A stretch of 35,717 nt of DNA from an uncultured Bacilli bacterium (GTDB taxonomy: Bacteria > Bacillota_I > Bacilli_A > RF39 > UBA660): contig CANPWK010000001.1 in assembly GCA_947584105.1 (NCBI GenBank), positions 1 to 35,717 on the forward strand, in the 5' to 3' direction. Below the pieces are notes generated by a model. The model did not search any database, was not told the DNA's origin, and saw only the letters and a program-made list of their open reading frames with translations. Both the position numbers and the translations under genes were made by a program. Positions 24,873 to 32,844 of this stretch are shown here, one piece after another (position 1 is the first letter of the stretch; every line of letters starts with the position of its first letter).

Positions 24873-26228
24873 TTAGCACATTTTTATTTGATTTACCATC
24901 TTTTGGATTTCATTATTTAAATCTTCATTTTTGTTAACTTCTTTTTTTATTTTGTCAACGCCATGCATAACAGTTGTATGATTTCTTCCTCCAAATTCAT
25001 TACCTATTTTTACTAAATTTTCATTTAAATAAATTCTACAAATATACATTGCTATTTGTCTAGGAAGTGTAATTTTACTAATTCTTCTTTTAGATTTTAA
25101 ATCATCAACACTAACATTATAATTACTACTAACTATGTGCATAACTTGTTCGATATTATTTTGTGCAACTATTGTTTTAACAAAATAATCTTTTAGAGCC
25201 TCTGCTGCCAAATTAATATTAATATCAGATCCATTCATAATTGTTGCGAAAGCAAAAACTCTAGTTAATGCACCTTCCAATTTTCTGATATCCCCTACAC
25301 AATTACTTGCTATATATTCTTTTACATCTTCAGGAAAATTAGCACTTAATTCATGATTTTCTATTTTTTTATTAATTATATTCATTCTAAGTTCAAAATC
25401 TGGAGGTTCGATACTAACAGTTAATCCCCAATTGAATCTTGTTTTTAAACGTTCTTCTAATCTTTTTATATCATCAGGCGATCTATCAGAAGAAATAATA
25501 ATCTGTTTTTCATTATTATACAAATCATTAAATGTATTAAAAAATTCTTGTTGTGCAGAAATAGCTCCTACTAAATTATGGATATCATCAATTATTAAAA
25601 CATCAATATCTCTATATTTATTTTTAAACTGTTTGGTAGCTTCAAAATTATTTGAATCACTTGTTTTTCTACAAATTTCTACAAAATCAGAAACAAAATT
25701 GTCGCAAGTTATATATAGAACTCTCTTATTACTGTTTTTTAAAATATAATTACCAATTGCTTGCATTAAATGAGTTTTTCCTAATCCACTTGGACCATAA
25801 ATAAATAAAGGATTATACATTTTACCTGGATGTTCAGCAACCGCTAAAGCACTAGTAGCTGCAAATTTATTACTTTTTCCTATTATATAATTTTCAAAAG
25901 AATATCTATTATCTAAATTAGTGGTAAAATTTTCATTTGTAGGAACTCCGATATCATTTAATGTAATAACATTATTATTAATTTCTTCTTCTAAAAGAAA
26001 TTCAAATTTAAAGTTAGTTCCAGTAATTTCTAAGAAGGTTTCTTCAATTAATTCATTATAATTTTCAGATAAATTTTTTTTATGAATATGATAAGGAACC
26101 AATACTTTAGCAATCCCATTATCAATATTAATTAATTTAGTTTCACTAAACCATGTTTCATAAGATATGTTACTAATCTTTGTTTTTATTTTTTCTAAAA
26201 AATTTATCCACATATTATCTAAGTTCAT
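24873..26228 (-). CDS. dnaA: Chromosomal replication initiator DnaA
   Basis: DnaA binds DnaA boxes and opens the origin. The 451-aa protein has an N-terminal interaction domain (1-85), a short linker, an AAA+ domain (Walker A YGPSGLGKTHLMQA near residue 144-157, Walker B VLIIDDIHNL) and the C-terminal helix-turn-helix with the signature GGRNHTTVMHGVDKI, which contacts the box. Length is typical. The ribosome site GAAGGTG precedes the ATG at 26228. DnaA-like boxes immediately upstream suggest the usual autoregulation. The relaxed box forms found nearby (TTATNMACA) fit binding in a very A+T-rich genome. Confidence 0.98.
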   Translation of the reverse strand: MNLDNMWINFLEKIKTKISNISYETWFSETKLINIDNGIAKVLVPYHIHKKNLSENYNELIEETFLEITGTNFKFEFLLEEEINNNVITLNDIGVPTNENFTTNLDNRYSFENYIIGKSNKFAATSALAVAEHPGKMYNPLFIYGPSGLGKTHLMQAIGNYILKNSNKRVLYITCDNFVSDFVEICRKTSDSNNFEATKQFKNKYRDIDVLIIDDIHNLVGAISAQQEFFNTFNDLYNNEKQIIISSDRSPDDIKRLEERLKTRFNWGLTVSIEPPDFELRMNIINKKIENHELSANFPEDVKEYIASNCVGDIRKLEGALTRVFAFATIMNGSDININLAAEALKDYFVKTIVAQNNIEQVMHIVSSNYNVSVDDLKSKRRISKITLPRQIAMYICRIYLNENLVKIGNEFGGRNHTTVMHGVDKIKKEVNKNEDLNNEIQKMVNQIKMC

Positions 26229-26573
26229 AAAAACACCTTCTTTAAATTTGATAATAATATTTTACAATAAAATGTTGAAAAATGAAATAAAAAACAAACA
26301 AAAATAGTAAAAAAAACAATTTTCAACATATTTTGTGGAAAAAATATATACATAATAATTTATAAACATATAAAATTAATGTTTATAACTAAAATTTTTG
26401 TTGATAAAAATATTATATATAGATAAATTATAAAAAAAAGATAAAAAAATTATGTTCATAACTTATTTTGTAATTTTATTACAGTATTTATATTATAATG
26501 TTGACAAAATGAAAAAAAATATATATAATTGATAAAGCAAACCAAATTTTTATAAGTAATGGAGGTGGATTTT
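26229..26573. other. oriC: Replication origin, dnaA-rpmH intergenic region
   Basis: This 345-base non-coding, extremely A+T-rich stretch separates the divergent dnaA and rpmH transcription units and is the point where gene direction flips. DnaA-box-like 9-mers: TGTTGAAAA (26273-26281), TTTTCAACA (26320-26328), TGTGGAAAA (26334-26342), TTATAAACA (26360-26368), TGTTTATAA (26380-26388), TGTTGATAA (26399-26407) and TGTTCATAA (26453-26461). None equals TTATCCACA; most differ at one or two positions. The second and third, and the fourth and fifth, are inverted pairs. Apart from these boxes and the rpmH promoter I see no gene here. Confidence 0.75.
26501..26529 (+). promoter_or_regulatory. Promoter of the rpmH operon
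   Basis: TTGACA (26501-26506), exactly 17 bases, then TATAAT (26524-26529): a perfect consensus sigma-A promoter, as expected for a ribosomal-protein gene. The spacer is nearly all A and T. Confidence 0.9.
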
Positions 26574-26696
26574 ATGAAAAGAACATATCAACCAAATAAT
26601 CATAGAAAAAGTAAAAAAATGGGTTTTATGGCCAGAATTAAAACTAATATAATAAAAAGAAGAAGAAAAAAAGGTCGCAAAGTATTATCTAGATAA
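26574..26696 (+). CDS. rpmH: Ribosomal protein L34
   Basis: L34 is a small, very basic component of the 50S subunit. The frame runs from the ATG at 26574, behind a GGAGGTGG ribosome site, to the TAA at 26694-26696. The start MKRTYQPNNHRKSKKMGFMA and the end KRRRKKGRKVLSR are characteristic. At 40 aa it is 4 residues shorter than the 44-aa B. subtilis protein; the gap falls in the middle, where the NGRxVLARR segment is normally found. It is the first gene of the rightward operon and is followed at once by a hairpin that probably limits read-through into rnpA. Confidence 0.95.
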   Translation: MKRTYQPNNHRKSKKMGFMARIKTNIIKRRRKKGRKVLSR

Positions 26697-26697
26697 T

Positions 26698-26725
26698 AAT
26701 CACTCAAAGCAGTGATTTTTGTTTT
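26698..26725 (+). terminator. Hairpin attenuator between rpmH and rnpA
   Basis: AATCACT and AGTGATT form a 7-bp stem around a 6-base loop, followed by TTTTGTTTT. It begins just after the rpmH stop codon. Since rnpA lacks an obvious promoter of its own, this probably acts as a partial terminator. Confidence 0.6.
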
Positions 26726-26741
26726 ATGAGGAGGTTCAATT

Positions 26742-27092
26742 ATTAAAAAAATAAATATATTACAAAAAAATATAGATTTTTCAAGAATAATTCATAATAA
26801 TAAAGCTTATATATTTAATGATTTTATTATATATATAGAAAAAAATGAAAATAATATCTATAAATTTGGAATTTCTGTTAGCAAAAAAATTGGAAATGCT
26901 GTAGTAAGAAATAAAATTAAAAGACAAGTAAAAAATATAATTGATAAAAAACACTATCAAAATTCTTTTAATTGTATTATAATAATTAAAAAAGGTTTTT
27001 TAAGAAAAAGTTTTAAAGAAAAAGAAAAAAATATATTTAATGCATTTAATGAATTAAATATAATTAAGGAGGAATACAATGAAAAAGCATAA
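26742..27092 (+). CDS. rnpA: Ribonuclease P protein component, ATT start
   Basis: RnpA is the protein subunit of RNase P, which matures the 5' ends of tRNAs. The 116-codon frame encodes a basic protein with the family core FGISVSKKIGNAVVRNKIKR, including the RNR-type motif (RNK here). It follows rpmH and overlaps yidC by 14 bases, the universal order. The frame has no ATG, GTG or TTG before this core; a TGA lies just upstream. The second of two ATT codons (26742) gives IKKIN, where most RnpA proteins begin MKK-N, and lies 7 bases after an AGGAGG ribosome site, so I take ATT as initiator. An out-of-frame ATG at 26726 opens only a 6-codon frame. Confidence 0.88.
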   Translation: MKKINILQKNIDFSRIIHNNKAYIFNDFIIYIEKNENNIYKFGISVSKKIGNAVVRNKIKRQVKNIIDKKHYQNSFNCIIIIKKGFLRKSFKEKEKNIFNAFNELNIIKEEYNEKA

Positions 27093-28074
27093 ATTATTAT
27101 CGATATTATTAATTTTAGTTTTATTAACAGGATGTACAAAGCAATTAAAAGATGAAGATGGAAAGATTGTAAAAAATAATGAAACAGGTCAAACTTTACC
27201 ATCTAACATATTGTGTAAGCCAACAGATAAAGATATAGTTTCGTTATACAATAAAACAAGAGAAAACAAAATAAAAGATTTAGATAAAAAGCTTAAAAAT
27301 GATGATATAACTAAAAGTGATTATAAAAAGCAAAAAAATAGTCTAATGGATATTTCAAAACTTCCTAGTTGTAATAATTTTAAAGTGACTTCAGGCAAAT
27401 ATGAAGGTATTTGGACAACATTATTTATCAAACCTTTAGCATGGATTATAATTAAATTTGGTGAACTTTTTAAAAATTATGGTGTTGCAGTTATTATAGT
27501 TACATTAATTATCAGATTGATTTTATATCCAATTACTAAAAAGGCAGCAAAACAATCAGAATTATTAAAATTAGCTCAAAAAGATTTAAATAAGATTGAA
27601 AATAAATATAAAAATAAAACAGATAGAGATTCTATGACATTAAAAAGTCAAGAAATGATGATGATATATAAAAAATATGGTATAAATCCTATGTCAGGAT
27701 GTATATTTGGATTTTTACAAATCCCATTATTTCTAGCATTCTATGAATCATTATATAGATTACCAGCTTTATTTGAAGATAAATTTCTAGTATTTAATAT
27801 GGCAACAACTCCAATATCAGGAATGTCACATAATAATTATTTATATTTAATTTTACCTATATTAGTAGGTATTGTAACCTATTTTTCATTTAAATTAAAT
27901 AGTGGAGCCTCATTAGATAATGGTCAAGAAAAACAAATGAAAACTATGACTAATATTATGTTAGTAATAATACTATTTACTTCATTTTCAATGTCCACAG
28001 CAATTATATTATATTGGATTACAAATAGTACTTTTACAATCATTCAAAATTTGTTAGTGAAAAGGAGTAAATAA
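27079..28074 (+). CDS. yidC: Membrane protein insertase YidC (SpoIIIJ type)
   Basis: YidC inserts membrane proteins with or independently of Sec; in B. subtilis the SpoIIIJ paralogue is also needed for sigma-G activation during sporulation. The 331-aa protein begins with a lipoprotein signal (LLILVLLTGC, lipobox cysteine at 19) and a Lys/Asp-rich linker. The 60KD_IMP domain follows with five membrane helices, including VTLIIRLILYPITKKAAK, which carries the conserved hydrophilic-groove arginine, and MSGCIFGFLQIPLFLAFYE. The GGAGG ribosome site lies within the end of rnpA. It is directly followed by khpB (3 bases). Confidence 0.95.
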   Translation: MKKHKLLSILLILVLLTGCTKQLKDEDGKIVKNNETGQTLPSNILCKPTDKDIVSLYNKTRENKIKDLDKKLKNDDITKSDYKKQKNSLMDISKLPSCNNFKVTSGKYEGIWTTLFIKPLAWIIIKFGELFKNYGVAVIIVTLIIRLILYPITKKAAKQSELLKLAQKDLNKIENKYKNKTDRDSMTLKSQEMMMIYKKYGINPMSGCIFGFLQIPLFLAFYESLYRLPALFEDKFLVFNMATTPISGMSHNNYLYLILPILVGIVTYFSFKLNSGASLDNGQEKQMKTMTNIMLVIILFTSFSMSTAIILYWITNSTFTIIQNLLVKRSK

Positions 28075-28076
28075 TT

Positions 28077-28673
28077 ATGATAGAAGTATATAATTTTGAA
28101 GGTCAAACAGAAGAAGAATGTAGATTAAATTGTCTAAATACATTAGATATTTATGATAATGAAATAATAAGTAAAGAATATCAAGAAGATAATGTTTATA
28201 AAATGGAAGTTGTAAAAATTGAACAAATAATTCAATTTATTGATAAATATTTAAAAGAACTTTTCTTAAAAATGAATATTAAAGCTAATTATAATATAAA
28301 TGAGGAAGATAAAATATTTACTGTTGAAATTAAAGGAACAGATAATTCTATATTAATAGGTAAAGATGGTAAAAATTTATCTTCATTACAAACTATTATA
28401 AGACAAGTGCTTAGAAATATGATTGATTTTAATATTAGAATTAATTTAGATGTAGCAAATTATAAATTAAGAAAGCAAAAATATTTTGCTCAAGACATTA
28501 AAAAAATTATTAATGAAGTTTTAGCAACTAAAACAAGTACTAAGTTAGATCCAATGAATTCTTTTAATAGAAGAATTGTTCATAATGTTGCCAGTAACTA
28601 CTATAATATAGAAACTATTAGTACTGGTGAAGAACCAAATCGCTGTGTAACAATAAATTATGTAGAAAAATAA
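28077..28673 (+). CDS. khpB: RNA-binding protein KhpB (Jag)
   Basis: KhpB/Jag is a cytoplasmic RNA-binding protein that partners KhpA and is encoded next to yidC in most Firmicutes. The 198-aa protein has the N-terminal Jag domain (about 1-50, EVYNFEGQTEEECRLNCL), a KH domain with the GKDGKNLSSLQTIIRQVL helix-loop (about 98-115) and a C-terminal R3H domain (PMNSFNRRIVHNVASNY and STGEEPNRCVTINY). The basic linker found between Jag and KH domains in longer homologues is short here. A hairpin terminator overlaps its stop. Confidence 0.95.
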   Translation: MIEVYNFEGQTEEECRLNCLNTLDIYDNEIISKEYQEDNVYKMEVVKIEQIIQFIDKYLKELFLKMNIKANYNINEEDKIFTVEIKGTDNSILIGKDGKNLSSLQTIIRQVLRNMIDFNIRINLDVANYKLRKQKYFAQDIKKIINEVLATKTSTKLDPMNSFNRRIVHNVASNYYNIETISTGEEPNRCVTINYVEK

Positions 28674-28696
28674 TACTATGTTAATAGTATTTTTTT
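28672..28696 (+). terminator. Terminator between khpB and mnmE
   Basis: AATACTAT and ATAGTATT form an 8-bp perfect stem with a 4-base loop, followed by Ts. The T-tract runs straight into the GGAGGT ribosome site of mnmE, so any read-through transcript would be translated without a gap. Confidence 0.65.
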
Positions 28697-28706
28697 GGAG
28701 GTAAAT

Positions 28707-30056
28707 ATGAATGATACAATAGCTGCAATATCAACATCTTCTGGAATTGGAGCAATATCAATAATAAGAGTAAGTGGTAAGGATAGTATAAAAATTACAA
28801 ATAAAATATTTAAAGGTAAAGATTTATCGCAAGTGCAAGATCATTCTATTAATTATGGATATATTGTAGATAAAGACAATAAAATAGATGAAGTATTGAT
28901 AAGTGTAATGAGAGCGCCTAAAACATTTACTCGTGAAGATGTGGTAGAAATAAATACACATAATGGTATAGCTATTACAAATAAGGTATTAGAGTTATTG
29001 CTTTTAAATGGTTGTCGATTGGCTGAACCAGGCGAATTTACTAAACGAGCATTTTTAAATGGACGAATTGATTTAATAGAAGCAGAAGGTGTAATGGATT
29101 TAATAAATGCTAAAACAGAAAAAGCTAGAAAAATTGCTATGAATGAAGTAAATGGTGAAGTATCTACATTAATTAAAAATTTGCGACAAAAATTAATAGA
29201 AATACTTGCCAATATAGAAGTTAATATAGATTATCCAGAATATGAAGATATAGAAGAAATGACTAATAAAAATATTTTGGAAAATGTAGAAAATATATCA
29301 TTTGAAATTAATAATATATTAAGTAAATCTGAAGATATGAAAATAATAAAAGAAGGAATTAAAACAATTATAATAGGTAGTCCTAATGTAGGAAAAAGTA
29401 GTATTTTAAATAGACTTTTAAATGAAGAAAAAGCAATAGTAACTGATATTGCTGGAACAACACGTGATATAGTTGAAGGTAGTATTCAAATAGATGGAAT
29501 AGTTCTTAATATCTTAGATACAGCAGGTATTAGGAAGACTAATGATATAGTTGAAAGTATAGGAGTAAAAAAAAGTTTAGATTTAATCAATAATGCTGAT
29601 TTAATTCTTTATGTACTTAATAATAATGAAATAATAAGTGAAGAAGAAAAAGAAATTTTGAAAAAAATCCAAAATAAAAATCACATTATTATAGTAAATA
29701 AAGTAGACTTAAAGAAAAAAATAGATTTATCAATACTTGATAATTACATTGAAATGTCTATAAAAAATGATACTGGCATAGAAGATTTAAGAAAAAAAAT
29801 TAAAGAAATATTTAAATTAGAGAAAATTAATACTAGCGATTTTACTTATCTTAGTAGTGCGAGAAGTATATCTTTATTAAAAAAGGCATTAATTTCATTA
29901 GAAGATGTAAAAAAAGGTATAGAAGAAAATATACCTGTTGATATGGTTGAAATAGATTTAAAAAATATATGGAGTACTCTAGGTGAAATAATAGGTGAAA
30001 CATATACAGATGAGCTCATAGATCAATTGTTTAGTCAATTTTGTTTAGGAAAATAA
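28707..30056 (+). CDS. mnmE: tRNA modification GTPase MnmE
   Basis: MnmE with MnmG installs the 5-carboxymethylaminomethyl (or related) group at wobble uridine 34 of certain tRNAs. The 449-aa protein has the N-terminal tetrahydrofolate-binding domain (NDTIAAISTSSGIGAISIIR), a helical domain (GEFTKRAFLNGRIDLIEAEG) with an inserted G domain: G1 GSPNVGKSS, G2/G3 AGTTRD and DTAGIR, G4 NKVD. It ends QLFSQFCLGK, the FCIGK motif with its catalytic Cys. A TTG at 28695 lies inside the ribosome site; the ATG at 28707 is the proper start. Its partner mnmG is normally the next gene but is separated here by an inverted gene. Confidence 0.97.
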   Translation: MNDTIAAISTSSGIGAISIIRVSGKDSIKITNKIFKGKDLSQVQDHSINYGYIVDKDNKIDEVLISVMRAPKTFTREDVVEINTHNGIAITNKVLELLLLNGCRLAEPGEFTKRAFLNGRIDLIEAEGVMDLINAKTEKARKIAMNEVNGEVSTLIKNLRQKLIEILANIEVNIDYPEYEDIEEMTNKNILENVENISFEINNILSKSEDMKIIKEGIKTIIIGSPNVGKSSILNRLLNEEKAIVTDIAGTTRDIVEGSIQIDGIVLNILDTAGIRKTNDIVESIGVKKSLDLINNADLILYVLNNNEIISEEEKEILKKIQNKNHIIIVNKVDLKKKIDLSILDNYIEMSIKNDTGIEDLRKKIKEIFKLEKINTSDFTYLSSARSISLLKKALISLEDVKKGIEENIPVDMVEIDLKNIWSTLGEIIGETYTDELIDQLFSQFCLGK

Positions 30057-30078
30057 TATACTATTTGTATATTTTTTT
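30055..30078 (+). terminator. Terminator of mnmE
   Basis: AATATAC and GTATATT pair (7 bp) with a 5-base loop, followed by seven Ts, starting at the mnmE stop codon. It faces the convergent gene at 30162. Confidence 0.65.
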
Positions 30079-30161
30079 AATAGTTTTTTTAAAGAGTTAT
30101 TAAATAATAAAATATAAAATTATATTGAAAGTTAATTATAAATTTTAAAATAAGCTATTAA

Positions 30162-30671
30162 TTATTTGTTAATAAATATATAATATGGAATAAAAGATGC
30201 CAATGTGTTTTTCAATTTTAACATTTTAGCATTAGGACAATACTTTTTTAATTCATCCTTAGGTCCTGAATATTTAATAAATGCTAATCTACTTTCTGTT
30301 TCTAACATGATGAGCGAAGAGCTTACATGTACTGCTATAACTTCATATCTATTTACAGTTGTTATTAAACGAGATTTAGGAGCAATTGCTAATTCAGAAA
30401 CAATCATTTTATCATTTTCAAAAATTATATTGTCATACAAATTATTAACTAGTTCAAGAATTTCTGGATGATGTTTTATAATAGGCGATAAATTTATATT
30501 AGATATCTCAAAACCATAAATAAATAGAAGCAATTCAACTAAAGTTATTATGCCAAAAAATATTGTTCCTCCAAGTGGTTCTGCTTCAATAATAGAGAAT
30601 AAAGTCATAACCCCAAAAAACAATAATATTGGATAACTAACAAAAATTATGATTAATCCCATAACTTCCAT
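30162..30671 (-). CDS. Two-helix membrane protein of unknown function
   Basis: I do not recognise this 169-aa protein. It has two N-terminal membrane helices (about 4-26 and 33-53, joined by a short EAEPLGG loop) and then a soluble domain of about 110 residues. That domain has alternating helix and strand character, e.g. HPEILELVNNLYDNIIF, RLITTVNRYEVIAVHV and SLIMLETESRLAFIKY. The strand-rich part hints at a PH-like fold, but I would not name it. It is the only gene right of the origin that runs head-on to replication, and it splits the usual mnmE-mnmG pair, which suggests later insertion. The ATG at 30671 lacks a ribosome site; a frame extension to an ATT at 30720-30722 has one (see findings). 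Confidence 0.75.
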   Translation of the reverse strand: MEVMGLIIIFVSYPILLFFGVMTLFSIIEAEPLGGTIFFGIITLVELLLFIYGFEISNINLSPIIKHHPEILELVNNLYDNIIFENDKMIVSELAIAPKSRLITTVNRYEVIAVHVSSSLIMLETESRLAFIKYSGPKDELKKYCPNAKMLKLKNTLASFIPYYIFINK

Positions 30672-30805
30672 CTGCTTTTTTAATCGTTTTATTCCATTAT
30701 TACTATTAGAAAAATCTTTAATATGCCCTCACCTTTTTAATAATTATATAAATATTCTTAATATTAAATTTATTTAGAACCCCATTTTATAAATATTACT
30801 ATTCT

Positions 30806-30835
30806 AGTATAGCATAAATATATAAAAAAAGACAA
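30806..30835 (-). promoter_or_regulatory. Promoter of the inverted gene at 30162
   Basis: On the minus strand TTGTCT (30830-30835), an 18-base spacer, and TATACT (30806-30811) with an extended TGC just upstream of the -10. A leader of about 75 bases runs to the ATT candidate start at 30722. Confidence 0.6.
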
Positions 30836-30910
30836 GTAATATTGATTTAATTTAATTAACAGTAATAATGTATTTATTATACTTTATTAATTTTTTATTT
30901 TAAATATTTA

Positions 30911-30939
30911 TTGTTAAATATAAAAAAAGATAGTATAAT
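30911..30939 (+). promoter_or_regulatory. Promoter of mnmG
   Basis: TTGTTA (30911-30916), a 17-base spacer and TATAAT (30934-30939), about 34 bases upstream of the mnmG ATG. It gives mnmG-rsmG transcription independent of mnmE. Confidence 0.75.
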
Positions 30940-30972
30940 ATCGATTAGTAAAATGTGATTAGAGGTGAAAAA

Positions 30973-32844
30973 ATGTATGAAGTTATTATAGTCGGTGGAG
31001 GGCATGCTGGATGTGAAGCAAGTTTGGCATGTGCTAGAACTAATCATAAAACATTACTTGTAACAGGAAATATAAAAAATATTGCAGATATGCCTTGTAA
31101 TCCATCTATTGGCGGAAGTGCTAAAGGGATAGTTGTAAGAGAAATAGATGCTCTAGGTGGTGAAATGGGGCGAAATGCAGATAAAAGTTTACTTCAAATA
31201 AAGATGTTAAATAGTGCAAAAGGACCTGCAGTTCGTGCTCTTCGTGCTCAAGCAGATAAAGTAACTTATCCTAAAAATATGTTAAATACATTAAAAAATA
31301 CATCTAATCTAGAAATAAAAGAAGCTATAGTAGAAAATTTAATAGTTGAAAATAATACAGTTAAAGGAATAATTCTTGAAGATGGCAGTAAAATTGAAAG
31401 TAAAATAGTTATCCTTACAACAGGGACATACCTAAAATCAGATATATTAATTGGAGATACGAGAACTAGGAAAGGTCCACATGGAGAAAAACCTAGTAAT
31501 CATCTAAGTGATAAATTAAAAGAATATGGCTTTAAAATAATAAGACTTAAAACAGGTACGCCTCAAAGGATAGAAAAAAGTTCAATAGATTTTTCTAAAA
31601 CAAAAGAAGAACAAGGTGATGATAGATATTGGACCTTTAGTTTTGATAATGAAATATATTATAATAAAAATTCTCAAATACCTTGTCATTTAATCTATAC
31701 AACAGAGGAAACTCATAAAATAATTAGAGAAAATCTTAATAAATCGAGCATGTATGGAGGGCTTAATGATATTAAAGGAGTGGGACCACGATATTGTCCA
31801 TCTATAGAAGATAAAATAGTTCGTTTTGCTGATAAAGAAAGACATCAATTATTTTTAGAGCCAGAAAGTATCTATTATGATGATATATATATTCAAGGTT
31901 TTTCAACAAGTATGCCTTATGATATTCAAGAAAAAATGGTACATAGTTTACCTGGATTAGAGCATGCCAAAATAAACAAATATGCTTATGCCATAGAATA
32001 TGATGCCATAGATGCTAGACAATTAAAGCAATCGCTTGAGACTAAAGTAATAAAAAATTTATATACAGCAGGTCAAATCAATGGAACAAGTGGTTACGAA
32101 GAAGCTGCAGGTCAAGGATTAATTGCAGGAATAAACGCATCACTTAAATTGGATGGAAAAGAACCATTAATACTTAAGAGAAATGAGGCATATATTGGAG
32201 TTTTAATAGATGACTTAGTTACAAAAGGAATTATTGATCCATATCGTTTATTGACATCGCGTGCTGAATATAGACTTCTTTTAAGACATGATAATGCGGA
32301 TATGCGTCTTAGAGAGTATGGATATAATGTTGGATTAGTATCTAAAAAAAAGTATGATAAATTTTTAGTCAAGAAAAAAGAAATAAATAATTTAACAGAG
32401 TATTTAAAAAATACTAAATTGACTCCTAGAAAGGAAATAAATGATCAATTAAAAAAATTAGGTTTATCTGAAATTAAAGAAAGTATATCTCTGTATAATT
32501 TAGTAAAAAGACCAGAAGTAAAAATAGAAAAATTACAAATATTCATAGATATACAATATAGTTTAGAAGTAATGGAACAAGTTGAAATAAATATAAAATA
32601 TGAAGGATACATAAAGAAATCTTTAGCAGAAGCTGAAAGGATGATTAATTTAGATAATAAAAAAATACCTGAAGATATAAATTATGATAAAATACATAAT
32701 TTAGCAAGTGAAGCAAAACAGAAGTTAAAACAAATTAGACCAACATCAATAGGACAAGCTTTAAGAATAAGTGGTGTTAACCCAGCTGATATATCATTAA
32801 TTATGATATATATAAAAAAGGAGTATTTCTATGAATCAAGATAA
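30973..32844 (+). CDS. mnmG: tRNA uridine 5-carboxymethylaminomethyl modification enzyme MnmG
   Basis: MnmG (GidA) is the FAD-dependent partner of MnmE in wobble-uridine modification. The 623-aa protein begins MYEVIIVGGGHAGCEASLA, the FAD-binding GxGxxG, and has the family blocks MPCNPSIGGSAKG (about 42-54), TGTPQRIEKSSIDF, the LFTAGQINGTSGYEEAA-like segment (here LYTAGQINGTSGYEEAA) and the C-terminal helical domain ending in NPADISLIMIYIKK. Length is normal. A GTG at 30955 opens the frame earlier, but the AGAGGTG ribosome site sits between it and the ATG at 30973, which I choose. It overlaps rsmG by 14 bases. Confidence 0.97.
   Translation: MYEVIIVGGGHAGCEASLACARTNHKTLLVTGNIKNIADMPCNPSIGGSAKGIVVREIDALGGEMGRNADKSLLQIKMLNSAKGPAVRALRAQADKVTYPKNMLNTLKNTSNLEIKEAIVENLIVENNTVKGIILEDGSKIESKIVILTTGTYLKSDILIGDTRTRKGPHGEKPSNHLSDKLKEYGFKIIRLKTGTPQRIEKSSIDFSKTKEEQGDDRYWTFSFDNEIYYNKNSQIPCHLIYTTEETHKIIRENLNKSSMYGGLNDIKGVGPRYCPSIEDKIVRFADKERHQLFLEPESIYYDDIYIQGFSTSMPYDIQEKMVHSLPGLEHAKINKYAYAIEYDAIDARQLKQSLETKVIKNLYTAGQINGTSGYEEAAGQGLIAGINASLKLDGKEPLILKRNEAYIGVLIDDLVTKGIIDPYRLLTSRAEYRLLLRHDNADMRLREYGYNVGLVSKKKYDKFLVKKKEINNLTEYLKNTKLTPRKEINDQLKKLGLSEIKESISLYNLVKRPEVKIEKLQIFIDIQYSLEVMEQVEINIKYEGYIKKSLAEAERMINLDNKKIPEDINYDKIHNLASEAKQKLKQIRPTSIGQALRISGVNPADISLIMIYIKKEYFYESR

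Noticed and set aside
26499..26507. TGTTGACAA as a further DnaA-like box
   Set aside because: It overlaps the perfect -35 TTGACA of the rpmH promoter, which explains the sequence better.
26957..27202. 81-codon minus-strand frame across rnpA and yidC
   Set aside because: It is antisense to the rnpA and yidC coding regions, both of which are clearly real.
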